From NCBI GenBank assembly GCA_004293935.1, contig RDZH01000020.1:1-56536 (forward strand): a stretch of DNA of 56,536 nt, written 5' to 3'. Shown piece by piece: positions 10,229-18,956 of the stretch. The translations under genes and the position numbers were made by a program. Source of the DNA: Alphaproteobacteria bacterium. GTDB taxonomy: Bacteria; Pseudomonadota; Alphaproteobacteria; Rickettsiales; UBA998. Under the pieces are notes generated by a model. That model was not told the DNA's origin and did not search any database. It worked only from the letters and a program-made list of their open reading frames with translations. Positions within the stretch are counted from its first letter, which is position 1. Every line of letters starts with the position of its first letter.

Positions 10229-10257
10229 ACTATACTACCTTATTCACAGATACAAGT
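10229..10257 (-). promoter_or_regulatory. Possible sigma-70 promoter for glnB operon
   Basis: On the minus strand ACTTGT (10252-10257) and TATAGT (10229-10234) are separated by 17 nt, about 55 nt upstream of the glnB ATG in the divergent gap with the SixA-like gene. The -10 is good and the -35 is weak. No convincing sigma-54 element was seen. This is a visual call only. Confidence 0.35.
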
Positions 10258-10293
10258 AGTTTTACACTACCCCCTTTTTGCGTTCGAGTTCTT

Positions 10294-10803
10294 ATGAGCA
10301 AACATGTGTTGATTGTACGCCACGCCCAAGCATTGGATGCCCTATTGGGGCAAGAAGATCACGACCGTCCACTTTCCACACATGGAGCATATGAGGCAAA
10401 AATGCTTGCCACCTATATGCAGAATCATCACATCGCGCCTGATCATATCCTATGTTCAACTGCCACACGCACACGTGCTACCGCAGCGATTCTTGAACAA
10501 GAGGCTGCTCTATCTTTAGATTTACGTCAAAATCTTCAGAGTCTTTATCTGGCGGATGCTGCACAATTACAACAGCACCTTAGCGTTCTTGATAATAATG
10601 TACAATGCCTTATGGTGATTGCACATAATCCGGGGGTTTCTGAATGGGCGTACTGCCTTGCCTCCCCACGGGAAAAAGAGACGCTCCCTTATGTGCTGCA
10701 CACGGCAGGATTGCTACATTTTTTTTCCTCATCTTCTTCATGGCATGAGGTTGCGTATCACCAATGCCGTTTGCTGCATCTGTTTGATCCCTCCCTTTGC
10801 TAG
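10294..10803 (+). CDS. SixA-like phosphohistidine phosphatase (histidine phosphatase family)
   Basis: This 169-residue cytoplasmic protein of the histidine phosphatase superfamily has the catalytic RHA motif (Arg9, His10) and a second His111 in VIAHNPG. Length and the RHAQALD start match SixA, which dephosphorylates His on phosphotransfer proteins; the substrate here is unknown. It is transcribed divergently from glnB. No clear Shine-Dalgarno precedes the ATG. The TAG stop codon overlaps the left TA and the first G of the palindromic element at 10803-10946, so the original C-terminus may have been changed by insertion, although the length is normal for the family. Confidence 0.85.
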   Translation: MSKHVLIVRHAQALDALLGQEDHDRPLSTHGAYEAKMLATYMQNHHIAPDHILCSTATRTRATAAILEQEAALSLDLRQNLQSLYLADAAQLQQHLSVLDNNVQCLMVIAHNPGVSEWAYCLASPREKETLPYVLHTAGLLHFFSSSSSWHEVAYHQCRLLHLFDPSLC

Positions 10804-10946
10804 GGCGTATTGACACTAACTACTATGGCGTGCTGCAAACAACGGTTTTCTGCGCTTCCGCTACTCATGTACTTCTATGTACACTCCGTTACGGTTCTCG
10901 TAAACCATTGTTTTCGCTATGCCCTAGCGATAGTGTCAACACGCCC
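10803..10946. mobile_element. MITE-like palindrome with TA duplication (IS630/Tc1-like ends)
   Basis: A 144-bp segment begins GGGCGTATTGACACTA and ends TAGTGTCAACACGCCC, so the terminal 16 bp form inverted repeats with one mismatch. It is flanked by TA on both sides (10801-10802 and 10947-10948). The interior also folds back: the two halves share CAAACAACGGTTTTC/CGAAAACAATGGTTT and GTACTTCTATG/GTACATAGAAG. It has no coding capacity. IS630/Tc1-mariner transposases duplicate a TA target, so this is probably a non-autonomous derivative of such an element. The parental transposase is not in the window. Confidence 0.75.
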
Positions 10947-11036
10947 TAAAATGTTTTTGTCATAAAACTGTCATTTGCATCTGAAAAAAATATGATGCAG
11001 GATGCACGCTATCATATAGAACAGAGGTAGCACGCC

Positions 11037-12551
11037 ATGAAAAAATCATCTAACGTAATGTTACTTCATGCTCAATCCAATGATGCATCGGTGATCGGGG
11101 CGGAAATAAGCGCGACTAAAGATGGCTCTTATGCCATGCTGCATATTGCTGCGGGGCATGATAGTGATGCACTAAAAACACAATTACAACAATCCGTGCC
11201 AAATACCAACTTCATACATAATGTTTCGCATGAAGATGGAACGCATCTATTGATCCTGCAAAGTTCCCTAACACCAGATGCATTGAAAAATTCCTTAAAT
11301 AACGCAGGCTGCACCTTAGCAGAACCAGGGGCAGGAAAAGAAGAATTTCATCCATGGAAATGGCGTGGCTTCAGTAGTTTTCTTGGGCAGAGTTTACAGA
11401 TTGCTTCCAGTTTTTCTAGTCAAACAACTCTAGCAGACCGTCAATCTATCTTCGGCTTTGCGATTCTGAACATCGCGGCAAGCACTATCAACATCATGTT
11501 TGGTGATCAGCATAAGGAAGATAAGCATCGTCTAAATTATATTAAACAAAATATCAATGACGCATTGACCCCTTATGTAGAGAATCCTAATGAATTACCC
11601 GATCTGAAGTGCAATTCATTGGATGCACGCAAAGCAGAAATGCAAGAGCCTACGCTGCAAGAAAAATTATATGAAACCGCACGCCATTATTCCGTGACCG
11701 TTGGTGAAGTAGCACTGCGTACCCTTGGTTCTGCATCACTGGTATTTCCTGTAAAAAAATTAGGGGAAGCTATCCCTTTGATACAAAAAGGAGATTTTTT
11801 AGGTGCATTCAATGCGGCTAAAAATGATAACCCCATCTCCATTCAAGCGGGCATTATGATGTTGACGGGAAAATTTCTTTCCATGACAGCAAAAGAACCT
11901 GATCCGTATAATCCGCAACCCGCATCTATCCTTGATCAATTTCGTGAAAATGTCGCCTTTAAGGCAAGTTCTATTGTTGAGTTTGGCGCATCAAGCTATA
12001 TGATGGCAGATCGTATGAATTGGGTAGAAACTGAGGAGCGAAAAAAAAATACAGATAGTTATAGAGAACAGCTTCAGAAAGACCCTAACACTACACCTGA
12101 AATAAATGGTCCAAAACTTGTAACAATAAAACCACTCGGGAAAAACGGACCAGAGTTTGACCGCGACTTTTTAGGTGGAGCAGGACATGGCGTATTTAAT
12201 GCGGGATATGTCGTGCGTCTTGGCGCGCCTTTTGGCTCACTTGAAGTCGATATGAAACACGTCTATGCCTATGTGAGTGATGCGCTGATGCACGTTCCTG
12301 AAGAACAACTACCCAAAGTGCTGCTTGCTACCGCTGCGGGGCTAAAAGATCATTTTTCTGATAGTAACATCAGCATGATTGAAATCTATACAGGCATTGT
12401 GGAAGATTTACGCAACCATCATCAGATCGATATTGCCCATCTATCCGCCAACAATGCACCCATAACAGATATTCCCAACATTACCATTCATCAAGTGCAA
12501 CGTCAAGGCACGGCACATGCCCAAGCTCCTGCACTGGCTATGGCGCATTAA
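11037..12551 (+). CDS. Hypothetical protein, 504 residues, family not recognised
   Basis: A well-formed gene with an AGAGGTAG ribosome site 7 nt before the ATG. I do not recognise the product. There is no signal peptide. A moderately hydrophobic stretch lies around residues 140-160 (FGFAILNIAASTINIMF), with more Ala/Gly/Leu-rich helical segments at about 225-290 and 315-330. The C-terminus ends in an Ala/Gln/His-rich tail. It stands alone between a MITE-like palindrome and the second 106-bp repeat, and shows no operon partner. The codon pattern resembles its neighbours, so it is likely expressed. A secreted effector or a lineage-specific structural protein are both possible, with nothing to choose between them. 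Confidence 0.7.
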   Translation: MKKSSNVMLLHAQSNDASVIGAEISATKDGSYAMLHIAAGHDSDALKTQLQQSVPNTNFIHNVSHEDGTHLLILQSSLTPDALKNSLNNAGCTLAEPGAGKEEFHPWKWRGFSSFLGQSLQIASSFSSQTTLADRQSIFGFAILNIAASTINIMFGDQHKEDKHRLNYIKQNINDALTPYVENPNELPDLKCNSLDARKAEMQEPTLQEKLYETARHYSVTVGEVALRTLGSASLVFPVKKLGEAIPLIQKGDFLGAFNAAKNDNPISIQAGIMMLTGKFLSMTAKEPDPYNPQPASILDQFRENVAFKASSIVEFGASSYMMADRMNWVETEERKKNTDSYREQLQKDPNTTPEINGPKLVTIKPLGKNGPEFDRDFLGGAGHGVFNAGYVVRLGAPFGSLEVDMKHVYAYVSDALMHVPEEQLPKVLLATAAGLKDHFSDSNISMIEIYTGIVEDLRNHHQIDIAHLSANNAPITDIPNITIHQVQRQGTAHAQAPALAMAH

Positions 12552-12575
12552 TTATCATGCACATCAAACACGTAC

Positions 12576-12682
12576 CTCACCACACTTCATGAGATATTAA
12601 TGGTTTACTCCCCCCGCAAGCGGGGGAGTCCAAAACCGAATGCATAGCGTGAAATATTTGCATAATGTGAAGGGTGGCAAGA
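12576..12682. repeat. 106-bp dispersed palindromic element, copy 2
   Basis: This is the second copy of the element at 115-220, in the same orientation. Its core is the hairpin ACTCCCCCCGC-AA-GCGGGGGAGT (12607-12629), and its ends (CACACTTCAT and ATGTGAAGGGTG) are complementary. It separates the 504-residue gene from dnaE and could act as a transcription barrier or lie in the dnaE leader. No flanking duplication like that of copy 1 was found. Confidence 0.75.
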
Positions 12683-12726
12683 ACACGCACTAGACATCAC
12701 GATGTTTTTATGGTTTAACCAGCATC

Positions 12727-15700
12727 ATGCACGCACCCTTTATTCACCTTCGTAGCCATTCTGCCTATTCCTTACTGGAAGGGGCAATGACAGTCAAAAA
12801 AATGGTGGACTATGCCGCCATGCAGCGTATGCCTGCACTAGCCATCACCGATACGCATAATCTGTTTGGATCATTAGAATTCACGCAAGCATGTTTCAAG
12901 GCGGGAGTGCAACCAATCATAGGATGCCATTTTGCCCATATCCCCTATGATGCATCGCCTTCGCGCCCGTATGAGCGGGATTATCTATTGTTGCTTGCCA
13001 AAGATGAACAAGGCTATCAGAACCTTATGCGCCTGAGCAGCGATAGCTATTTGCACCCGCAACAAGGGCAAGAACCCTTGGTATCGCTGGATTATATTGC
13101 AGAATATTCGCAAGGTTTGATTGCGCTCACAGGCGGGGTCTATGGTGCGCTTGGCAAGGCATTAATGCGCAACCAGCATGACAAAGCAGAAAAAATCATC
13201 CGCACATTACATGATAGCTTTGGGGATAGGCTCTATATTGAATTAATGCGTCATGGCTTAGCGGAAGAACAACAGATTGAGCCTGCCTTGCTGCAACTTG
13301 CCCTTGCGCATGATGTGCCGATTGTGGCAACCAACGATGCTTATTTCTTAAAAAAAGAAATGTATGATGCACATGATGCCCTGATGTGTATTGCTGAAGG
13401 GCGTTATGTGATGGAACAGGATCGTCGCCGTGTCACTGCCGAACATCGCCTCAAGAGTGCTGAAGAAATGTGCGCACTCTTTGCCGATCTTCCTGAAGCG
13501 ATTGACAATACGCTGATCATCGCACAGCGTTGCACCGCCTATTCCCCTGCACGCAAGCCTATCTTGCCTAGCTTCCATATGGAACAAGACGGCGTAGTCC
13601 TCTCAGAAGAAGATGCACTACGCACCCGCGCACGTGAGGGATTAGAAGCCCGCTTGGTACGGCATGTATTCACGGATGCGATGAGTGCGCAAGAACGTGA
13701 AACAATAGCAAAGCCCTACCGTGATCGCTTGGATTTTGAGCTGAATGTCATTATTGGCATGGGCTTTCCGGGGTATTTCCTTATCGTCTCTGATTTTATC
13801 ACATGGAGCAAAGAACAGAATATTCCTGTAGGGCCGGGGAGGGGATCGGGAGCGGCATCAGTCGTGGCATGGTCACTCTTAATTACTGATCTTGATCCGC
13901 TGAAATATGATTTGGTATTTGAGCGTTTTTTGAATCCTGAACGCGTATCCATGCCCGATTTTGATATTGATTTTTGCCAAGATCGGCGCGATGAAGTCAT
14001 CCGCTATGTGCAGCAAAAATATGGCATGGATCGGGTGGCGCAGATTATCACCTTCGGAAAGCTGCAAGCACGTGCGGTGTTGCGTGATGTTGGGCGGGTG
14101 CTGCAAATGCCTTATGGTCAAGTGGATCGCATCTGCAAACTCGTACCTAGCAATCCTGCCAATCCCGTCACCCTCGCGCAAGCCATTGAGATTGAACCCT
14201 TGCTCAAGCAACAAATGCAAGAGGATGATACGGTGGCGCGCCTTGTTGAGATTTCATTGCAACTTGAAGGCTTATTCCGTCATGCTTCCACCCATGCAGC
14301 AGGGGTAGTGATTGGTGATCGCCCCTTGCATGAGTTGGTGGCACTGTATCGTGATCCAAAATCCGATATGCCCGTAGTGCAATATTCGATGAAATATGCC
14401 GAAGAAGCGGGCTTAGTGAAATTCGACTTTTTAGGACTCAAAACGCTTACCGTGCTTGCAAAGGCACTAGCATTGCTGAAAAAACGCGGTATTGAGATCG
14501 ATTTATCCTGCATTCCACTGGATGATGCCAAAACGTTTGACTTGCTCAAGGCGGGTAAAGCCATTGGTGTGTTCCAGTTTGAAAGCACGGGTATGCGCGA
14601 TGCGTTGCGCAAATTGCAGCCCGATCGCTTGGAGGATTTAATCGCACTTGGCGCACTCTATCGCCCCGGTCCTATGGATAACATCCCCACTTATATTGCT
14701 TGCAAGCACGGCAAGGAACAACCCGATTATTTGCATCCCTCACTCAAGCCCGTATTGGAAGAAACCTACGGAGTGATCATTTATCAGGAGCAGGTGCAGA
14801 AGATTGCACAGATTCTCTCGGGCTATACTCTTGGCGGGGCAGATTTATTACGCCGTGCGATGGGTAAAAAAATCAAAGAGGAGATGGATGCGCAGCGTAA
14901 AATCTTTGTCGATGGTGCGTTGAATAATAATGTTGATGGCAAACAAGCCAATGAAATATTTGATTTGGTAGCAAAGTTTGCAGGCTATGGCTTTAACAAA
15001 GCGCACGCTGCCGCTTATGCCTTAATTGGCTATCAGACGGCGTATTTGAAAGCCAATTATCCTGTTGAGTTTTTTGCAGCCTCCATGACCTATGATATGC
15101 ACAATACGGATAAGCTCAGCATTTTCAAACAAGATGCGGAATCGATGGGGATTGTTGTGCTTCCTCCTGATTTGAACCGATCGGAAGTCGAGTTTAGCGT
15201 TGAAGATCATCATAGTGCGCTCGCTGTGCGCTATGCTTTGGCAGCGGTGAAGAATGTCGGTGCAGCAGCAATGCATGAGTTAGTGGAAGAGCGAGGGCGC
15301 AGCGGAGCATATCAAGGCATCTTTGATTTCATCAGCCGTTCAAGTGCGAAATTATTGAATAAACGACAATTAGAGCATTTATTTATGGCGGGGGTGTGCG
15401 ATAGCATCCACACGAACCGCCATCAGCTTTTTGCTTCGATGGATACATTGCTCAGCTATGGGCAGTTAGTGACGGAGGAGCGTAATTCCACGCAAACAAG
15501 CCTCTTTGGGGAACATACGGTCGAAGTGCGCCATCCTGATTTAGTGCAGGTGTCCGAATGGAAAGCATTAGAGAAATTGGATCAGGAATATAAAGCGATT
15601 GGTTTTTATTTATCCGCGCACCCGCTGGATGGTTACGCCCCTGCACTGGAGATGTTGCGTGTTCGCAATTTAGAGAGTATCAAGCCTTTGTTGAACAGTG

Positions 15701-16197
15701 AATATAGCCGTCATAAAATTGCTGCAATCGTGATGGGGAAAAATATCCGCAATTCCGCACGGGGAAAATTTGCCTTTGTACAACTCTCGGATAGTTCGGG
15801 GGCGTATGAAGCCTCTATCTTCAATGATGGTTTGTTGAATGAAGTACGCCCTTTGTTGGAAATCGGAACATTGGTGATGCTGAATGTTGAAGCCAAGATA
15901 GAAGAAGCAGGGGCACGCCTGATCATACAAGAGATGCGTCTACTTGATGACGTGTTAAAATCCACTGAAGGGCGCGTTCAAGGGGGGAATCTTACCCTGC
16001 GTATTTATGATCATAGTGCGGTTGAGCAGATTCATGCGTTGTTGCAACATCCGCATCCACAAGGCACAAAGATCACCATGTGCGCCTTGATGCAGGATGG
16101 GCGCACGGCACATATCGCGCTTAAGCACAACTATCGTCTTTCTCCTGAAGCAATGATTAGTGTGCAGCAGGTGCAGGGATGTGAGGTGGTGAAGTGA
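12727..16197 (+). CDS. dnaE: DNA polymerase III alpha subunit
   Basis: This 1156-residue replicative polymerase subunit is normal for DnaE1. It has an N-terminal PHP domain (starting FIHLRSHSAYSLLEGAM), the C-family polymerase core with catalytic aspartates in PDFDIDF (Asp411, Asp413, Asp415), the GPGRGSGAASVVAW motif just before it, and C-terminal helix-hairpin-helix and OB-fold regions. It extends DNA at the replication fork in the holoenzyme. The stop codon overlaps the GTG start of the methyltransferase-nuclease fusion (GTGA), so the downstream gene is very likely coupled to dnaE translation. A dispersed palindrome occupies much of the upstream gap. Confidence 0.97.
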   Translation: MHAPFIHLRSHSAYSLLEGAMTVKKMVDYAAMQRMPALAITDTHNLFGSLEFTQACFKAGVQPIIGCHFAHIPYDASPSRPYERDYLLLLAKDEQGYQNLMRLSSDSYLHPQQGQEPLVSLDYIAEYSQGLIALTGGVYGALGKALMRNQHDKAEKIIRTLHDSFGDRLYIELMRHGLAEEQQIEPALLQLALAHDVPIVATNDAYFLKKEMYDAHDALMCIAEGRYVMEQDRRRVTAEHRLKSAEEMCALFADLPEAIDNTLIIAQRCTAYSPARKPILPSFHMEQDGVVLSEEDALRTRAREGLEARLVRHVFTDAMSAQERETIAKPYRDRLDFELNVIIGMGFPGYFLIVSDFITWSKEQNIPVGPGRGSGAASVVAWSLLITDLDPLKYDLVFERFLNPERVSMPDFDIDFCQDRRDEVIRYVQQKYGMDRVAQIITFGKLQARAVLRDVGRVLQMPYGQVDRICKLVPSNPANPVTLAQAIEIEPLLKQQMQEDDTVARLVEISLQLEGLFRHASTHAAGVVIGDRPLHELVALYRDPKSDMPVVQYSMKYAEEAGLVKFDFLGLKTLTVLAKALALLKKRGIEIDLSCIPLDDAKTFDLLKAGKAIGVFQFESTGMRDALRKLQPDRLEDLIALGALYRPGPMDNIPTYIACKHGKEQPDYLHPSLKPVLEETYGVIIYQEQVQKIAQILSGYTLGGADLLRRAMGKKIKEEMDAQRKIFVDGALNNNVDGKQANEIFDLVAKFAGYGFNKAHAAAYALIGYQTAYLKANYPVEFFAASMTYDMHNTDKLSIFKQDAESMGIVVLPPDLNRSEVEFSVEDHHSALAVRYALAAVKNVGAAAMHELVEERGRSGAYQGIFDFISRSSAKLLNKRQLEHLFMAGVCDSIHTNRHQLFASMDTLLSYGQLVTEERNSTQTSLFGEHTVEVRHPDLVQVSEWKALEKLDQEYKAIGFYLSAHPLDGYAPALEMLRVRNLESIKPLLNSEYSRHKIAAIVMGKNIRNSARGKFAFVQLSDSSGAYEASIFNDGLLNEVRPLLEIGTLVMLNVEAKIEEAGARLIIQEMRLLDDVLKSTEGRVQGGNLTLRIYDHSAVEQIHALLQHPHPQGTKITMCALMQDGRTAHIALKHNYRLSPEAMISVQQVQGCEVVK

Positions 16198-18152
16198 GTG
16201 GATTACGGTTTGTGGATATATTCGCAGGGATTGGCGGATTTCATTTGGCTCTGCACCAGCTTGGTTGCGAATGTGTTTTTGCCTCTGAAATTGATCCCCA
16301 TGCACGCAAAACGTACCGCGATAATTTTTATTCGTTGAATCCCGCTTTGTTTGATGAAGGTCGCTATAATGAGGATATACGCAGCATATCCCCTGAAGAA
16401 ATTCCTGATTTTGATATTTTGTGCGCGGGATTCCCTTGCCAACCTTTTTCGCAAGCAGGGTATAAACGCGGGTTTGACGATAATCATGCATCAGAGCGGG
16501 GCAATCTGTTTTTTGTGCTTGCGGATATTTTATCAGCCAAACGCCCGAAAGCCTTCTTTTTGGAAAATGTTCGCGGTTTGCTCACGCATGATCACGGTAA
16601 CACATTTCGTATTATTAAACAGATATTAGAGGAAGAATTAGGGTATAGTTTCTATTATAAAATTGTGCGCGCCTGTGACTATGGTTTGCCACAATTACGC
16701 CCACGTTTATTCATGATCGGTTTTCGTGATGAAGGCATGTTGAAAGGCTTTCACTTCCCGCCACCTATTCCACTGAAGATGACCATGTCGGATGTATGGA
16801 AAGCCCCATGTGATCGGGAAATTGGTTATACCTTACGTGTTGGGGGGCGTGGCTCTGCCATTGATGATCGCAGAAATTGGGATGCCTACCGTGTGGATGG
16901 CAAAGTGCGTCAACTTATGCCTGAGCAGGGCAAAAAGATGCAGGGTTTTCCTGATGATTTTCGTTTTCCTGTATCCACCAAAGAGGCAATGAAGCAATTA
17001 GGCAATAGCGTTGCCATTGATGCGGTGCGTGTATGCGCTGGGGCGATGATAGAGCATATGGAACATATGGAGAAAAAAAGCATGAAACATCATGATACGA
17101 TGAATAAAGGTGAGTGGACAGAACTTTATGCATTGCTCAAAATCATGTATGAACGCCGTCTTATTTTTGCAAATGCCGCTTTAGAACCTATGATACCTGA
17201 ACAAGCATTTGATGTACATACTGTGCGCACGCTTAATACTGGAAATGCATATCACCTTTTGCCTGATGCCTCTATTATGATAGAAGAAGATGGCATACAG
17301 CGCAATGTTGCTTTGGAACAATTAGATTTATCCGATACAGCACATGCCATTAAACAAGGAAAAAGTACATTTTCTCTTGGTACATTGGATGCGATTCGTC
17401 ATCAACTGGGCATTAGTTGGGTAAAAAGTGGCACAAGTACGCAAAAAGCAGATATTATTCTCGATTGCTCTAAAGATGGCATGAGTTATGCGCATCAAGG
17501 CTTTGGAATAAAATCCTTCCTTAGGAGCAAACCAACCTTATTAAATGCTTCGGGCAATACCAATTTTGTGTATGAGGTGCGCGGGCTACCTGCTGACGCT
17601 CTTGAAGAAATTAATGCGATTAGCACAGCGCACAAACTCATTGATCGTGTGAAACGTATCCATGCATTGGGGGGTAGCCTGCATTTTCATCATGTGGAAG
17701 CGGATAGTTTGGAATATAATTTGCAACTCATTGATAGCACCATGCCACAATTACTTAGCGCGATGTTATTGGATTTTGTGATGCATCGCCGTGCAAAAAT
17801 AAGTGAAAATTTGCACGCTGTGGTATCCAGCAATCCGCATGGCATCATTGCACCCACTCTTGATTATGCCGCCTATGTGATTCGCATCAAACGCTTGCTT
17901 ATGTCAATATTGCTTGGGTTTTTTGCAGGAAAAAAATGGGATGGGCAGTACAGCGCGCAAGGGATTATTATCGTCAAGGCAGACGGATCGCAATATTGCT
18001 TGCATATGCTTGATATGGTGCAATTAGAGGAATATCTATTTCGCACCATCATGTTTGATACCCCGTCTACGACCCGCCATCGTTATGGATTGCTGATCAA
18101 AGAACATGATGGGAAATTATACTTTAAGCTCAATCTTCAGTTGCGTTTTTGA
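16194..18152 (+). CDS. Fused C5-cytosine methyltransferase and HpaII-like restriction endonuclease
   Basis: A single 652-residue open frame with two enzymes. Residues 1-285 are a compact DNA (cytosine-5) methyltransferase: motif I DIFAGIGGF (8-16), catalytic PCQ with Cys82, ENV (124-126), QLRPR (167-171), a short recognition region (about 180-240) and GNS (271-273 region) of motif X. Residues about 305-652, beginning NKGEWTELYALLK, resemble the HpaII restriction endonuclease family, including GIKSFLRSKPTLLNAS (438-453); Asp420 and Lys440 are plausible catalytic residues. A Met/Lys/His-rich linker (about 286-304) joins them. HpaII cuts CCGG, so CCGG is the first guess for both halves. Translation starts at a GTG overlapping the dnaE stop. 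The stop codon directly abuts the end of the convergent gene. The methyltransferase call is firm and the HpaII call is by remembered family motifs. Confidence 0.85.
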   Translation: MSGLRFVDIFAGIGGFHLALHQLGCECVFASEIDPHARKTYRDNFYSLNPALFDEGRYNEDIRSISPEEIPDFDILCAGFPCQPFSQAGYKRGFDDNHASERGNLFFVLADILSAKRPKAFFLENVRGLLTHDHGNTFRIIKQILEEELGYSFYYKIVRACDYGLPQLRPRLFMIGFRDEGMLKGFHFPPPIPLKMTMSDVWKAPCDREIGYTLRVGGRGSAIDDRRNWDAYRVDGKVRQLMPEQGKKMQGFPDDFRFPVSTKEAMKQLGNSVAIDAVRVCAGAMIEHMEHMEKKSMKHHDTMNKGEWTELYALLKIMYERRLIFANAALEPMIPEQAFDVHTVRTLNTGNAYHLLPDASIMIEEDGIQRNVALEQLDLSDTAHAIKQGKSTFSLGTLDAIRHQLGISWVKSGTSTQKADIILDCSKDGMSYAHQGFGIKSFLRSKPTLLNASGNTNFVYEVRGLPADALEEINAISTAHKLIDRVKRIHALGGSLHFHHVEADSLEYNLQLIDSTMPQLLSAMLLDFVMHRRAKISENLHAVVSSNPHGIIAPTLDYAAYVIRIKRLLMSILLGFFAGKKWDGQYSAQGIIIVKADGSQYCLHMLDMVQLEEYLFRTIMFDTPSTTRHRYGLLIKEHDGKLYFKLNLQLRF

Positions 18153-18950
18153 TTACCGTGAAAAAGGATAAAATAACTGCCCCACGGGATCAGCGGGCAT
18201 CGGATGATCCACGCCATAATGCTCAGGAAGCACGCCCTTAGGCATGTAAAACGTACCAAATATTACGTCTAATATGGGAAAAGTGGGAGCAAAATTTTTA
18301 TTCCCTCCCTCATCATAACGCGTATGATGCCAACGGTGAAAAACAGGACTCGCCAAAATATATTTGAATGCACCAAATGTCCAGTTCACATTCGCATGAA
18401 CCATCAGTGAATAAAATTTGTTTAGTACCATTAATTCTACCATCACCATCGGGGAAAACCCTATCATGATACACAGTACATCGACCAGAGTAAAAGCCAG
18501 CCAAAAATTTATAGGGTGAAACCTAAAAGAATGAATCCAATCCAACTGCTTGGGGAAATGATGCACCGCGTGAAACTTCCATAAAAAACCACGATGAAAT
18601 AAACGATGCACCCAATAAAGATAAAGATCGGATAGAAATAGGTACAACACCGCTTGCAGCCACAAAGGTTGTGTCGAAACCACGCCCCCTGCCCCTTCTT
18701 CATAAAATATGAAAAAATCATCCTCACTGAGATCAAATCCATAAAGAACCATGGATGCGCCCATCATCATATAAAAATAGACCCAACGCGTTACCAAGGG
18801 CATAAGGAAGATAAAGCTAAAATCTGTCCAGATGTTTTCCTTCCACCATTTAATGCCCCGATTGCAGGGCATCCATAGGGAAAGAAGCGAAAAAACAAGG
18901 CACGAACAGACAAGAAAAATCAGCAATTCTTCAACATAATGGAGGAGCAT
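18153..18950 (-). CDS. Fatty acid hydroxylase / sterol desaturase family membrane protein
   Basis: This 265-residue integral membrane di-iron enzyme has the family's histidine boxes: HRLFH (115-119), HAVHH (127-131) and HRWHH (205-209). Hydrophobic segments span the N-terminal half and the region around 150-180. The family hydroxylates or desaturates lipids (sterols, fatty acids, carotenoids) in the membrane; the substrate here cannot be read. It ends immediately next to the convergent methyltransferase-nuclease gene, and follows the prepilin-peptidase-like gene by 6 nt, suggesting co-transcription. Confidence 0.88.
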   Translation of the reverse strand: MLLHYVEELLIFLVCSCLVFSLLSLWMPCNRGIKWWKENIWTDFSFIFLMPLVTRWVYFYMMMGASMVLYGFDLSEDDFFIFYEEGAGGVVSTQPLWLQAVLYLFLSDLYLYWVHRLFHRGFLWKFHAVHHFPKQLDWIHSFRFHPINFWLAFTLVDVLCIMIGFSPMVMVELMVLNKFYSLMVHANVNWTFGAFKYILASPVFHRWHHTRYDEGGNKNFAPTFPILDVIFGTFYMPKGVLPEHYGVDHPMPADPVGQLFYPFSR

Positions 18951-18956
18951 TATCGA

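Noticed and set aside
15955-16491. A 178-codon minus-strand frame across the dnaE-methyltransferase junction.
   Set aside because: It lies opposite two firmly identified genes and has a low-complexity composition typical of a shadow frame.
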